A stretch of DNA of 64,000 bases, taken from NCBI RefSeq assembly GCF_002259415.1, contig NZ_NPFY01000016.1, positions 310,001 to 374,000 of the forward strand, given 5' to 3'. Shown here piece by piece: positions 1 through 8,728 of the stretch. How positions within the stretch are numbered: the first letter of the stretch is position 1; each line of letters begins with the position of its first letter. The DNA comes from Rhodococcus sp. 14-2470-1b (lineage in GTDB: Bacteria > Actinomycetota > Actinomycetes > Mycobacteriales > Mycobacteriaceae). The notes beneath the pieces were generated by a model that was not told the origin of the DNA, ran no database searches, and was given only the letters and a program-made list of their open reading frames with translations. A program made the translations under genes and the position numbers.

Positions 1-111
1 GGCCGATTCGGGTGAGATCACCGAGGCGCCGAGGACCCCGGCGATGGCGTCGGCGACCCGTCTGGTGTTTCCGTGGGAGACGGACGCGCAGACAAGGATC
101 GGTTCGCTCAT
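1..111 (-). CDS. Flavodoxin-family protein, N-terminal fragment
   Basis: The gene runs off the left edge and only the first 37 residues are present. The ATG at 111 opens with MSEPILVCASVSHGNTRRVA, in which the SHGNTRR stretch after a first beta strand is the phosphate-binding loop of flavodoxin-like FMN proteins. Such proteins carry electrons or reduce quinones in the cytoplasm. The redox partner cannot be told from a fragment. It is transcribed away from the LacI-type gene, so the 112-374 interval is a divergent promoter region. Confidence 0.75.
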   Translation of the reverse strand, partial: MSEPILVCASVSHGNTRRVADAIAGVLGASVISPESA

Positions 112-132
112 GCAACTGAGCTTAGCGACGGT

Positions 133-286
133 CGATCCACAGCCTTCTCACGCAAGTTACTCACAGGCGTGTAATTCAGGTACACACCCTCTGAACAGCA
201 AAAACCTGGCGCCGGCCCACGTTCATCCACACGCCATCCACAGATCGGAAGTGTTGGTCCTCGAGATTTCCACAGGTTTGTCCACA
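133..286 (+). repeat. Cluster of DnaA-box-like 9-mers
   Basis: Six similarly oriented motifs ending in CACA lie in about 150 bp: CGATCCACA (133-141), TTACTCACA (157-165), TCATCCACA (223-231), CCATCCACA (234-242), ATTTCCACA (266-274) and TTGTCCACA (278-286). The last equals the actinobacterial DnaA-box consensus TTGTCCACA; the others differ from TT(A/G)TCCACA by one or two bases. They fill the intergenic space between the flavodoxin-like gene and the LacI-type gene. No dnaA or dnaN lies nearby, so this is not the usual chromosomal origin context. It could be a DnaA-titrating or DnaA-regulated site. Confidence 0.5.
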
Positions 287-374
287 GCCTGTTAGTGCAT
301 ATGTTCGAATGGGCGTCGGCACGGTGTTCTGTCTACTGTTGCTCTCGAGGCGGAAACGACGGAAAGGTACTTCT

Positions 375-1355
375 GTGGCTCGACCGACCATGGCCGACGT
401 GGCAAAAGCTGCCGGGGTGTCACCTGCGCTCGTCTCGATCGTCATGCGGGGAGTGGAGGGGGCTTCGGAGGAGACTCGTACGCGAATCAAATCGATTGCC
501 GACGAGATCGGTTACGTCCCGGACCGGCGCGCGCAGAAACTACGTCAGACCAGTTCCCGACTGTTGGGTGTCACGTTCGATCTGCAGCAACCGTTCCACG
601 GCGATCTCGTCGAGCAGATCTACGGCGTCGCCGAACGGGCCGGGTACGACGTGATGCTCGGAGCCGTAGCGCCCACGCGGGACGAGGCCAGTGCGGTCAG
701 GACGCTCGTGCACGAGCGATGCGAAGCAGCGCTGCTGCTCGGGTCTCGAATGGATGCAACCGAACTCGGCTCGGTCGACCGTGCGGTGCCGGTCGTGTCG
801 CTGCTGCGCACCAGCGGCGTCGACGGTATCGGATCGGTGCGCGGTGACGATGTGGCCGGTGTCGGGTCGGCGGTGGAACATCTGATGTCGTTGGGACACA
901 ATAGAATTGCTCACATCGACGGCGGCAGTTCGGCGGGTGCGCAGGACAGGCGTCAAGGATTCGTCGACGCCATGGCAAGACATGGTTTGTCTGCCCCCGT
1001 CGTCGACGGTGGTATCACCGAAACCGAAGGCGCACAGGGAATGCGACTACTGCTCGACTCGACCGATCCTCCTACGGCCGTGGTGGCGTTCAATGACAAC
1101 TCCGCCACCGGAGTGCTGGATCACCTGCTTCGTCGCGGTATCGACGTACCGGGGGACATCTCGGTCGTCGGATACGACGATTCCCGCTTGGCGCGCATCG
1201 CTCACATCCAGCTGACGTCGATCTCTCAGGATGTGGCCGCGCTCGCCGAGGCGGCAGTGCAGGAAGCGCTCGCGCGCATAGCGGGTGAGAGTGCGCGCGA
1301 TGTGGTGCTGGCGCCCACGCTCGTCCGGCGACGGACGACGGGACGGCCGCGGTGA
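375..1355 (+). CDS. LacI-family transcriptional regulator
   Basis: This 326-residue protein has an N-terminal LacI helix-turn-helix (about residues 6-25, MADVAKAAGVSPALVSIVMR) followed by a periplasmic-binding-protein-like effector domain (about 60-320, ending in SVVGYDDSRLARI and LTSISQD). That is the usual LacI length and order. I chose GTG 375 because GGAAAGG sits at 361-367 and the HTH then starts near residue 6; an in-frame ATG at 309 would add 22 residues outside the family fold. The effector is probably a sugar or related small molecule, but no sugar operon is adjacent, so the target is unknown. Confidence 0.88.
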   Translation: MARPTMADVAKAAGVSPALVSIVMRGVEGASEETRTRIKSIADEIGYVPDRRAQKLRQTSSRLLGVTFDLQQPFHGDLVEQIYGVAERAGYDVMLGAVAPTRDEASAVRTLVHERCEAALLLGSRMDATELGSVDRAVPVVSLLRTSGVDGIGSVRGDDVAGVGSAVEHLMSLGHNRIAHIDGGSSAGAQDRRQGFVDAMARHGLSAPVVDGGITETEGAQGMRLLLDSTDPPTAVVAFNDNSATGVLDHLLRRGIDVPGDISVVGYDDSRLARIAHIQLTSISQDVAALAEAAVQEALARIAGESARDVVLAPTLVRRRTTGRPR

Positions 1356-1437
1356 GCTCGGTCTGATCGTTACTTATCGGACATTCAGGTTGACTCCGTA
1401 CGCTTGTTGAAACTGCAAGCGTTCAGGGGGCCATCTG

Positions 1438-2280
1438 ATGGATCGAGCCGACCACAACCAGCACGTGTTCGACGACGCCCACGTCGCAGCGGTGTACGAG
1501 TCCTACGCTGCGCCGACGACCGGGTTCCTCGACGGCGGCGAGGCCGCTGCGCTCGCGCTCGCCGCACCCCACGTTCGAGGCCGCCCGGTGCTCGACATCG
1601 GTGTGGGAGGTGGCCGAACGACACCGTTGCTGCGACTGCTTTCCGACGACTACACCGCAGTGGACTACTCACCCAACATGATCGACGCGTTCCGGCGTAG
1701 TTTTCCGCAGTTCCCGGCCTACGTCGCCGACGCCCGCGACATGTATCGGATCGCCGATGGTCGCTACGGTCTGGTGCTCTTCAGCAACAACGGAATGGAC
1801 ACCGTCGACCACTACGACAGAGTGGCGGTGTTGCGTGAGTGCCGCCGTGTCGTCGCCGACGACGGCATCGTCGTGGTGGCGACGCTCAACAAGGACGGTC
1901 CCGGATTCGGCGAGTCACCGTTCCAACTCTCCCGCCCCAACCGTCCGATGACGTTCTCGCCGCGCAAGATCGTCGTGTCCGTCGGACGTCGTGTTCTGGA
2001 TCCGGCGGGTTCGGTACGCAGAGTAGTGAACTGGCGACGGCATCGGCGTCTGACGGTCGACCACGGTTCGTGGGCAGTCGGTCCGCTCGCTGCACACGAC
2101 TTCGGGCCGGTCATGCACTTCACGTCGTTGACGGACCTGCGCAGTCTCGTCGTCGGCGCAGGGTTCGACATTCTGTCGATTCTCGGCGACGACGGCGCCG
2201 CGATCCCGCCCGAGGTGACCGAGTCCACGGTGGACAACGTCACCGTCGTGCTGCGCCCTGCTGGTCGCTCGGGCGGGTAG
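1438..2280 (+). CDS. Class I SAM-dependent methyltransferase
   Basis: This is a 280-residue Rossmann-fold methyltransferase. Motif I is VLDIGVGGGRTT at about residues 51-62, followed by an acidic strand end (AVDYS) and a DARDMY stretch typical of the adenine-binding loop. The C-terminal 100 residues are less conserved and probably shape the substrate pocket. It transfers a methyl group from S-adenosylmethionine to an unidentified acceptor in the cytoplasm. It stands alone on the plus strand, about 80 bp after the LacI gene; a TTGACT hexamer near 1389 could be a -35 box. The substrate is not predictable. Confidence 0.82.
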   Translation: MDRADHNQHVFDDAHVAAVYESYAAPTTGFLDGGEAAALALAAPHVRGRPVLDIGVGGGRTTPLLRLLSDDYTAVDYSPNMIDAFRRSFPQFPAYVADARDMYRIADGRYGLVLFSNNGMDTVDHYDRVAVLRECRRVVADDGIVVVATLNKDGPGFGESPFQLSRPNRPMTFSPRKIVVSVGRRVLDPAGSVRRVVNWRRHRRLTVDHGSWAVGPLAAHDFGPVMHFTSLTDLRSLVVGAGFDILSILGDDGAAIPPEVTESTVDNVTVVLRPAGRSGG

Positions 2281-2403
2281 TCGCAGCGATTTCCACCCAG
2301 TCGGCTCGAGTGGATCTACTCATGGCCTGACGGGCTCCCATCTCCTACATTGAACGGGCGATTGTTCTATTTGTCCGATTCGGTGTGTTCGGGGAGGGTT
2401 GTC

Positions 2404-4335
2404 ATGGCAAGACGGAGAGTTCTCGTGACCAGGTCGGTCGCCGTGGGGGTGGCCGCGGTACTCGCGGTCGGCTGCGCATCGACGACGCAGGGGACGGCAC
2501 TGTCCGAGGGGATGGGTGCGGTATCGACAGAGAGCCGGTCGATGACCATCGCGCCGCTCTTCACCACCGGAAGCGGCGATGGTGGAGTCGGTGAGGAAAT
2601 CGTCACGAGATCGGCGACCACGGACTCGTCGTTTCGCGTCGACTTCTCCGAGGACGAGGTGTCCGGCCTGGGCGACGCCTCGAGGGCGGCGTCGTGGAAC
2701 GCCGCGATCGTCTCGACGCTGATCATGTCGCAGCCGATGTCCGGTCGCTTCGAGTTCGAGATCAGCGGGCAGATCGACGGTCCCAGTGCGGGCGCGTTGA
2801 AGACCGCCGCGCTCATCGCGTTGCAGCGCGACGAACAGATCTCCGACACCGCGACGATGACCGGGACGATCAACGCAACCGGCACCATCGGTCCCGTCGG
2901 CGGTATCCCCGAGAAGGTCCAGGCGGCGGGTGCCGCCGGGTACGACACGGTGCTGATTCCACTCGGGCAACGCAACAGTACGGACCGCAACGGAGACAGT
3001 GTCGACGTCGTGCGGATCGGGGACCGAGCCGGGGTGAACGTCGTCGAGGTCGGTGATATCTACGAGGCGTACGGACTGCTCACCGGCTCCGAGTTGGAGG
3101 CACCGAGGCTGGAACCGGACACGCGGCTCGACAACCGGGCGTACGACAAGGTCGACGCGCAGTACACCGCCGCGATGGGCCGGTACGACAATGCGCTGAC
3201 GATGCTGGACACGCTCGACGTGAACATCCTGCGGACGATGATGAACACCGGGCTCCCGGAGACTGCTGCGAAGGCCGCCGACCGGGCTCGGAATCTGCAT
3301 CGGCAGGGGTCGATAGCCGGCGCGTTGGTCACCGCGCTCGAAGCCGCCGCCGTCATGGAAGCGTCCTATTCGGTGGGTAACTCGTTGACACCGTTGATCT
3401 CTCAGGGCCCGGCGGGTCTGGGCGCATTCGTTGCGCAGGCCACCAACACCGGTCCGGCGGAAGCCGCGTTCTTCTCGTTTCTCGATTCCATCGCCACGTT
3501 CGAACCCGTGACGTTGCCCGACGTCGAAGCGGTGGTCAACGCGTACGCAGGTGCCTTCGACGCGCTGACGATCTTCGACTACGCCGCAAGCGAGATCGAG
3601 GCGATCGACGGTCGGATCGATACACAACCCATCGACATCGTCGAATTCGTCGATTATCTCTCGACACCGTTGATCTTCCTCGAAGCAGCGAAATCCCAAC
3701 TGGCAGGAACGAAAGCAGTGTGGGAGGTCGGCCGCGACAACCCCGGTGCCGACATCGACTCGGGCGTCGACCTCGCTCAGGTCGGCGACTTCTTCCGCCG
3801 CGGCGCCGACGCCAACCTCGCCGCGTTTCGGACCGGAATGCCCGCCCAGGTGGCGGATCGTACGGGGCGCTCACTGGATTCGGTGATCGGCCAACTGTCC
3901 TACATGGACATCGACGTCGCGGCAGCCGTGCACCAACGGAACGCGCAGCCCGCGATCGAGAAGTATCTGGGGGAAGGAAAACCCAACGGGCAGTACGCGA
4001 CCATCGGCTACGGCGTCAGCAACTACGTCCGCAATCAGCAACTGGTCGAGAAGTACTACAACAACGCGATCACCGACGACAACCTCCGGGTCACCGGGTT
4101 CATGTACGAGAACGCGCTGTCGAACGCGTTCGACCTCGCCCGTGCGCAGTTGTCCTCCGACATCGCGTCTCTGCAGGCAGGCGGTACACAACCGGTCATC
4201 ACCGTCGGGCAGTTCGAGAGCGCAGGCGTCAGGCGTGCGGGCACCCCGCTGGAGCAGTTCAACGCCCTCGGCGCCTACAACAGCGGATACGTGACGACGA
4301 GGCTGATGACATACCTGTCCTCACCTGGAAAGTGA
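2404..4335 (+). CDS. Lipoprotein with Lon-type (S16) serine protease domain
   Basis: The protein is 643 residues from ATG 2404, which follows GGGGAGGG at 2391-2398. The start MARRRVLVTRSVAVGVAAV leads to the lipobox AVGC with Cys24 as lipidation site. Residues about 95-185 resemble the proteolytic domain of Lon: DGPSAGALKTA carries the expected nucleophile Ser128, and GTIGPVGGIPEKVQAA carries the expected Lys171 of the Ser-Lys dyad. The remaining 450 residues are mostly helical and match no family I recognise. No AAA+ domain is present. It is probably anchored outside the membrane, and proteolytic activity is inferred from the dyad only. Confidence 0.72.
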   Translation: MARRRVLVTRSVAVGVAAVLAVGCASTTQGTALSEGMGAVSTESRSMTIAPLFTTGSGDGGVGEEIVTRSATTDSSFRVDFSEDEVSGLGDASRAASWNAAIVSTLIMSQPMSGRFEFEISGQIDGPSAGALKTAALIALQRDEQISDTATMTGTINATGTIGPVGGIPEKVQAAGAAGYDTVLIPLGQRNSTDRNGDSVDVVRIGDRAGVNVVEVGDIYEAYGLLTGSELEAPRLEPDTRLDNRAYDKVDAQYTAAMGRYDNALTMLDTLDVNILRTMMNTGLPETAAKAADRARNLHRQGSIAGALVTALEAAAVMEASYSVGNSLTPLISQGPAGLGAFVAQATNTGPAEAAFFSFLDSIATFEPVTLPDVEAVVNAYAGAFDALTIFDYAASEIEAIDGRIDTQPIDIVEFVDYLSTPLIFLEAAKSQLAGTKAVWEVGRDNPGADIDSGVDLAQVGDFFRRGADANLAAFRTGMPAQVADRTGRSLDSVIGQLSYMDIDVAAAVHQRNAQPAIEKYLGEGKPNGQYATIGYGVSNYVRNQQLVEKYYNNAITDDNLRVTGFMYENALSNAFDLARAQLSSDIASLQAGGTQPVITVGQFESAGVRRAGTPLEQFNALGAYNSGYVTTRLMTYLSSPGK

Positions 4336-4392
4336 CGATGACCGGAGTGCGCGACTGATTCGGAAGTGGCGCCAGCGGGCATGCCAGGACGC

Positions 4393-5094
4393 ATGACGAA
4401 ACTATTGTTCGCTGTGACCGCTGCCGACCACTGGACCCTGAACGACGGAACCAAGCATCCGACGGGCTTCTGGGCCGAGGAACTCGTCGAATCGCACCGC
4501 ACGTTCGTCGACGCCGGCTGGGATGTCGTCGTCGCGACGCCGGGTGGCAGGGCGCCCGTCGTCGACGAAGGATCGCTCGCGATCGATGCCAACGGAGGAG
4601 ACGAGGCGAAGGTCGCCGACCAGAAGAAGTATCTGGAATCGATCGAGTCGATTCTGCAGAACCCGGCTTCGCTGGAGGATCAGCAGGCATCCGACTTCGA
4701 TGCCGTCTTCGTGCCGGGAGGTCACGGGCCGATGGAGGACCTCGCGGTGTCGAGCGATTTCGGGGCGCTCGTGACCGACTTCCTGAGCACGGGCAAGATC
4801 GTCTCGGCAGTGTGCCACGCACCGGCTGCGTTGCTGCCTGCCACGACGCCGGACGGGAAATGGGTGTTCGACGGCTACCAGCTGACCGGTTTCACCGACG
4901 AGGAGGAAACCCAGGCAGGGCTGGCGGACAAGGCACCGTGGCTTCTCGAATCCAGGTTGAGAGAGCGCGGCGCACAGTTCGAGAATTCCGATCCCTGGTC
5001 GCCGCACGTCGTCGTCGATCGCACGCTCTACACCGGGCAGAATCCGGCGTCGACGAAACCGTTGGCGGACAGAGTGGTTCAAGCCCTGTCCTGA
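4393..5094 (+). CDS. DJ-1/PfpI-family (Hsp31-like) protein
   Basis: A 233-residue class I glutamine amidotransferase-like protein. The nucleophile elbow is SAVCHAPAALL with Cys141 and adjacent His142, and it is preceded by the acidic VPGGHGPMEDL loop. Members of this subgroup act as glyoxalase III, deglycase or chaperone-type stress proteins, and some are proteases. Start ATG 4393 fits the family N-terminus (MTKLLFAVTAADHWTL) and has AGGA just upstream; upstream in-frame GTG 4366 and ATG 4381 are alternatives. It converges with the diguanylate cyclase gene, leaving only 9 bp between stops. The exact activity is not resolved. Confidence 0.8.
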   Translation: MTKLLFAVTAADHWTLNDGTKHPTGFWAEELVESHRTFVDAGWDVVVATPGGRAPVVDEGSLAIDANGGDEAKVADQKKYLESIESILQNPASLEDQQASDFDAVFVPGGHGPMEDLAVSSDFGALVTDFLSTGKIVSAVCHAPAALLPATTPDGKWVFDGYQLTGFTDEEETQAGLADKAPWLLESRLRERGAQFENSDPWSPHVVVDRTLYTGQNPASTKPLADRVVQALS

Positions 5095-5103
5095 CAGTGT
5101 CCG

Positions 5104-6528
5104 TCAGCTCGACCGGTGGACGTCGCTCGCGGGTGTCGCTGTGACGATGCGATTGCGGCCCTGTCGCTTCGCGTCGTACAGCGCCCGGTCGGCGGCGTCG
5201 AACAACATCTCGAGACTGTCGGATCCGTGTGCGAGCCCGATGCTGACGGTGACGCCGTGGCCGGCGAACTGCTCGGTTGCGCGCTCGAACTGGCCGAGGC
5301 GAATGGTGTCGGCGATCGCGTAGGCGTCGAGCTCGGTGGTATCGGTGCAGAACACGGCGAACTCTTCTCCGCCGAGACGGGCGAACAGGTGATGGCGGTC
5401 GAGGCGGGATCTGACGTCGTCGGCGAATCTTTCCAACGCGCTGTCACCGGCGCTGTGCCCGTACGTGTCGTTGAGGGTCTTGAAGTGATCGAGATCCATC
5501 ATCAGCACCGTCGCGACGCCATCCGTTGCGTCGCGGGTCAACCGATGAGCGCGGCGGAAGAACTCGTCCCGACGTAGGGCACCGGTCAGGTCGTCGTGTG
5601 CGACGGCGTGGCGTAGCGCGGTGATGGCCGCGCGGCGCTCGTTGGTCACGCAGGCCACGGCGATCGGGGCGATCGCGAGGAACGACAATCCAATGCTCAC
5701 CGACAGTTCCACCGGCATCGCACCGAGATTCGGAACCCCGATGTGTCCGTCGGCGGTGAGGACGAGCATCCACATCGTCGTCGTCCAGATGAACAGCGAC
5801 GTGACGAAGACCCCCGTCGTCAACGCGGCGACGACGAGGGCGGGCATGGCGAACGTGATCGCGCCCGAGCCTCCGACCGCCCAGACGAGGATCAGGCAGA
5901 GCACCAGCAACGCAGCTGCCGGGGCGACCCGGCGGGCGAGTGCAACGACCTCGCCGCGCCGACGGAATCGGCGGAGATCCGCCGTCGTGGGCGCGGTGAG
6001 AACCGCAGGCATGACGGCCATGTAGTTGAGAAACTCCCCGGAGAACCAGCGCGCCCATCCGCTCTGCCACGGAGTCGACTCGATGGCAGAGTTCGCGAAT
6101 CCGCCGGCAACGCCCGCGACCGACGACGCGACGAGAATGACTGCGGCCACCAGGGCGAGCGACTGGACACGCGTCAACCAGGGCCGTTGCTGGCCGATGA
6201 ACCGGAAGATCATGAAGCCGGCCGCGACGCCGGCGATATTGCACAGGTTGAAGGCGACGTTGGAGAACAACGGGGCACCGGTCACCGTATCGGCGGCGAA
6301 GTACCCGAGCGATGCACCCACCCATGTGGCAGGCGTTGCCGATCGAGGCGAGCGAAGCAGAATTCCCAGCAGCACGGCGTTGGCGGGCCAGAACACGGCC
6401 AGAGTGCCCGGCAAGCGGGTCGCGATACCGAAGAGGCAGGCCAGAAACACCACTGCGCCGATGAGCGCTGCGCGGCGAGTCACGTCGGCGGCGCTGCCGA
6501 CACGTGGACTGACGCGCTGCAAATCCAT
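5104..6528 (-). CDS. MASE1-GGDEF diguanylate cyclase
   Basis: This 474-residue membrane protein has about eight hydrophobic helices in residues 20-295 in the MASE1 style (FWPANAVLLGILL, ASLGYFAADT, NLCNIAG). A cytoplasmic GGDEF domain follows (about 305-465). The active-site loop is GGEEF at 386-390, which is catalytically competent in this family, with DLDHFKTLND upstream as the metal/nucleotide region. The position of the RxxD inhibitory site reads DRHH, so classic product inhibition looks absent. It should make cyclic di-GMP from two GTP in response to an unknown membrane signal. No EAL phosphodiesterase is seen in the window. Confidence 0.9.
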   Translation of the reverse strand: MDLQRVSPRVGSAADVTRRAALIGAVVFLACLFGIATRLPGTLAVFWPANAVLLGILLRSPRSATPATWVGASLGYFAADTVTGAPLFSNVAFNLCNIAGVAAGFMIFRFIGQQRPWLTRVQSLALVAAVILVASSVAGVAGGFANSAIESTPWQSGWARWFSGEFLNYMAVMPAVLTAPTTADLRRFRRRGEVVALARRVAPAAALLVLCLILVWAVGGSGAITFAMPALVVAALTTGVFVTSLFIWTTTMWMLVLTADGHIGVPNLGAMPVELSVSIGLSFLAIAPIAVACVTNERRAAITALRHAVAHDDLTGALRRDEFFRRAHRLTRDATDGVATVLMMDLDHFKTLNDTYGHSAGDSALERFADDVRSRLDRHHLFARLGGEEFAVFCTDTTELDAYAIADTIRLGQFERATEQFAGHGVTVSIGLAHGSDSLEMLFDAADRALYDAKRQGRNRIVTATPASDVHRSS

Positions 6529-6537
6529 CGCAAGGCC

Positions 6538-6587
6538 CGTTTCTGAACGATTAAAAGGGAGGATGAACGTTCAGTGTGTCAGAAACG
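6538..6587. terminator. Inverted repeat at the phospholipase D 3' end
   Basis: CGTTTCTGA at 6538-6546 pairs with TCAGAAACG at 6579-6587, enclosing a perfect 10-bp palindrome TGAACGTTCA at 6564-6573. The distal arm includes the stop codon of the phospholipase D gene. It could end that transcript or serve as an operator for the downstream minus-strand cyclase gene, whose start is at 6528. There is no T-run on either side. Confidence 0.35.
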
Positions 6588-8249
6588 GCGTCGGAACCTC
6601 ATGCCGAGGGGTCTGCCGTCGGGATCGACGAACAAGCGATACGCGACCGCAGCCAGCCGCTGTTGCCACTGCGGTGGTACATCGATCTCATGACGGCGGA
6701 GTCTTCCCGCCGGTCGGGGCGACGCCGACGGTGCCGTGTGCCACGCATCGAGACGCGTCGCGCTGCTGCTCACCGCGTCGAAGAACGAAGCAGGGTCGAC
6801 GAGGTCTCCGTCGTCGCCCGGCGCGCGGCCCAGGTGCTCGCGGATGAGTTCCAGCCGTAGTTCGCGAGCGAAGACCCGCGCTCCGTCGCCGAGACCGGCC
6901 GGGTCGGCGGGTTCACGACCATCGCGTTCGTCGTCGACGATCGCGGCCGTCAGCTCGGAGTCGTGAGTCCAGGACCGCCGGTTGAAGTTGTCCGAACCGA
7001 CGGCGGCCCACACGTCGTCGACGATGCACACCTTCGAGTGCACGTAGACGGGGATGCCGCGGTCGTTCTCGAGGTCGAGGACGAGCACGCGGTCACCCCC
7101 CGCATCGCGAATCACGTCGAGTGCCGCGGAGTGGCCGAGCAGAGCCGACGGAATGGTGATGGCGCTGTCGTCGTCGAGATGCTTCGGGACGACGATGACC
7201 AGGCGCAGATCCTGTGAGCGTCGCAAGGCGGCGGCGAACACTCGCGCCACGTCCACCGACCACAGGTACTGATCCTCGACGTAGACCAGTTCGCGGGCGC
7301 GCCGCAGAACTTTCGCGTACGCGCGGGCAGCGCTGAACTCACCCTGAGTCGCGAACGGGTACGCCGGGCGCCTGCGCGGATACGTACGGAGAAGTTGGAC
7401 GCTGCAGGTGCCCGCGGCCGCGGGTGCGTCGTGCTGCTCCGGCAGTTCCGACACCTCACGGGTGACTCCGCGAAGTATGTCGGGGATGGCGTGCCACGGC
7501 AGCCGGGACAACGCGGCAGGATCCTCCCACCGCTCACGGAAGACGTGCTCGATGTCGCGGACCGCGGGCCCCTCCACCTGAACCTGCATGTCGTGCCACG
7601 CGGGTAGCTCGCCGTATTCGGGCGGAAACGGCCTGCTCACCGGATCGCCGAAATGATCGGCGTCGTCGCGTCGGGCACGGGCGAGATCGATGCCGCCGAC
7701 GAACGCGAGATCGACCGTGTCGGGATCTCGATACCGGACGACGACGAACTTCTGGTGATGACTTCCCAGCGTCAGGACCCGCTGGTCGAGAATCACCTCT
7801 CCGCCTGCCTCCTCGAGACGCAGCGCCAACTTCCGGTTCTTGGGTCCGGTGAAGCCGAGGGTCTCGATGTGCGAGCGCCACACCATGCCCTTGACGATGC
7901 CGCCACGCTGCGCAACCGCCGCGAGCGCGTCCTCGACGGTCGTGTCGTCGGTCAGCAGCTGTTCCGGGTCACCGCGCCAATCGGTGAACAGCACCAGGTC
8001 GCCCTCGCCCGCGGCGTCCAGCGCGCTCGCCAGAGCCGCGAAATAGGGTTTGCCGTGCACGAGCGGGGTGACCCGGTTGCCGTCCGTCCAGGCCGCGATG
8101 CGGGTGTCGGGGTTGCCGCGCTCCTCGGAGCTGAGGAACCAAGGGTGTTCGGAGTCGAACTTCTGGACCTGCTCGTTCAGTGCGGCACTACTGCGGCCGA
8201 GTCGCCGAGCGAGCGCATCGATCGTTCGGCGTAGCGGCTGCGGTATCAC
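6579..8249 (-). CDS. Phospholipase D-family protein
   Basis: A 556-residue protein with the two-domain PLD fold. The first HKD-like motif is HHQKFVVV (His165, Lys167), but the Asp expected five residues after the Lys is Arg. The second is complete, HSKVCIVDD with His404, Lys406 and Asp411, followed by GSDNFNRRSW. Family members hydrolyse or transfer phosphatidyl head groups via a phospho-histidine. There is no signal peptide, so a cytosolic or membrane-associated role is likely. Start GTG 8249 is the best in-frame choice but lacks a clear ribosome-binding site. It lies 37 bp after the NTF2-like gene on the same strand. Confidence 0.8.
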   Translation of the reverse strand: MIPQPLRRTIDALARRLGRSSAALNEQVQKFDSEHPWFLSSEERGNPDTRIAAWTDGNRVTPLVHGKPYFAALASALDAAGEGDLVLFTDWRGDPEQLLTDDTTVEDALAAVAQRGGIVKGMVWRSHIETLGFTGPKNRKLALRLEEAGGEVILDQRVLTLGSHHQKFVVVRYRDPDTVDLAFVGGIDLARARRDDADHFGDPVSRPFPPEYGELPAWHDMQVQVEGPAVRDIEHVFRERWEDPAALSRLPWHAIPDILRGVTREVSELPEQHDAPAAAGTCSVQLLRTYPRRRPAYPFATQGEFSAARAYAKVLRRARELVYVEDQYLWSVDVARVFAAALRRSQDLRLVIVVPKHLDDDSAITIPSALLGHSAALDVIRDAGGDRVLVLDLENDRGIPVYVHSKVCIVDDVWAAVGSDNFNRRSWTHDSELTAAIVDDERDGREPADPAGLGDGARVFARELRLELIREHLGRAPGDDGDLVDPASFFDAVSSSATRLDAWHTAPSASPRPAGRLRRHEIDVPPQWQQRLAAVAYRLFVDPDGRPLGMRFRRRF

Positions 8250-8286
8250 GAGGGGAAATACTGTCAGAGCAGTCCGACGGGGCGTG

Positions 8287-8658
8287 TCACGAGGTCGGGT
8301 TGAACTCCGGCTGATCGATGATGCGCAGCCACGAACCGTCCGGTTGACGCTGCACGACCTGGGCGCGGGCGCCTGCATTGTCCTTCGGTGCCGTCGAGGT
8401 GAGCGCGATGTCGCCGTACACCAGCGTCGGCAGTCCCTCCTCCAGTTCGAACCGAGGCCCGTGCGCGAGCACCGACGCCCACAGTTCACGAATTGCCGCT
8501 CGGCCCGTCGTCGTCTGTCCTGCGGGGTAGGCCATGACGGCGTTGTCGGCGTAGAGCGCGGCGACACCGTCGGCGTCCCCTGCGTTGGATCGTTCGACGA
8601 ACAGGCGGGTGATGTCTTCCGGTGTCATTGCTTTGTCGGTCGTTGCTTTGTTTGTCAT
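8287..8658 (-). CDS. NTF2-like (SnoaL-type) small protein
   Basis: The 123-residue protein has the compact cone fold signature of the NTF2-like superfamily: an N-terminal helix region (PEDITRLFVERSNAGDADGVAA), then LYADNAVMAYPAG, then strands ending in DGSWLRIIDQPEF. Such proteins are small isomerases, hydratases or ligand-binding subunits, and the substrate is not predictable. A second in-frame ATG at 8628 would shorten it by ten residues; neither start has a strong ribosome-binding site. It is divergent from the LysR gene across 70 bp, the typical LysR regulator-target arrangement. Confidence 0.75.
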   Translation of the reverse strand: MTNKATTDKAMTPEDITRLFVERSNAGDADGVAALYADNAVMAYPAGQTTTGRAAIRELWASVLAHGPRFELEEGLPTLVYGDIALTSTAPKDNAGARAQVVQRQPDGSWLRIIDQPEFNPTS

Positions 8659-8728
8659 GGTTCCATCGTCATCACACCGGTACGAGAAGTCCAACAGATA
8701 GTTGTGATGAAAGCTAGAATTACAGCTT

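Noticed and set aside
133-286. Chromosomal replication origin
   Set aside because: No dnaA, dnaN, gyrase or rpmH genes nearby and no AT-rich unwinding segment; kept only as a DnaA-box cluster.
309-374. Upstream ATG extension of the LacI-type protein
   Set aside because: The extra 22 residues precede the HTH without family support, and GTG 375 has a good GGAAAGG upstream.
6564-6573. LexA/SOS box in TGAACGTTCA
   Set aside because: Actinobacterial SOS boxes need GAAC and GTTC separated by four bases; here they are contiguous.
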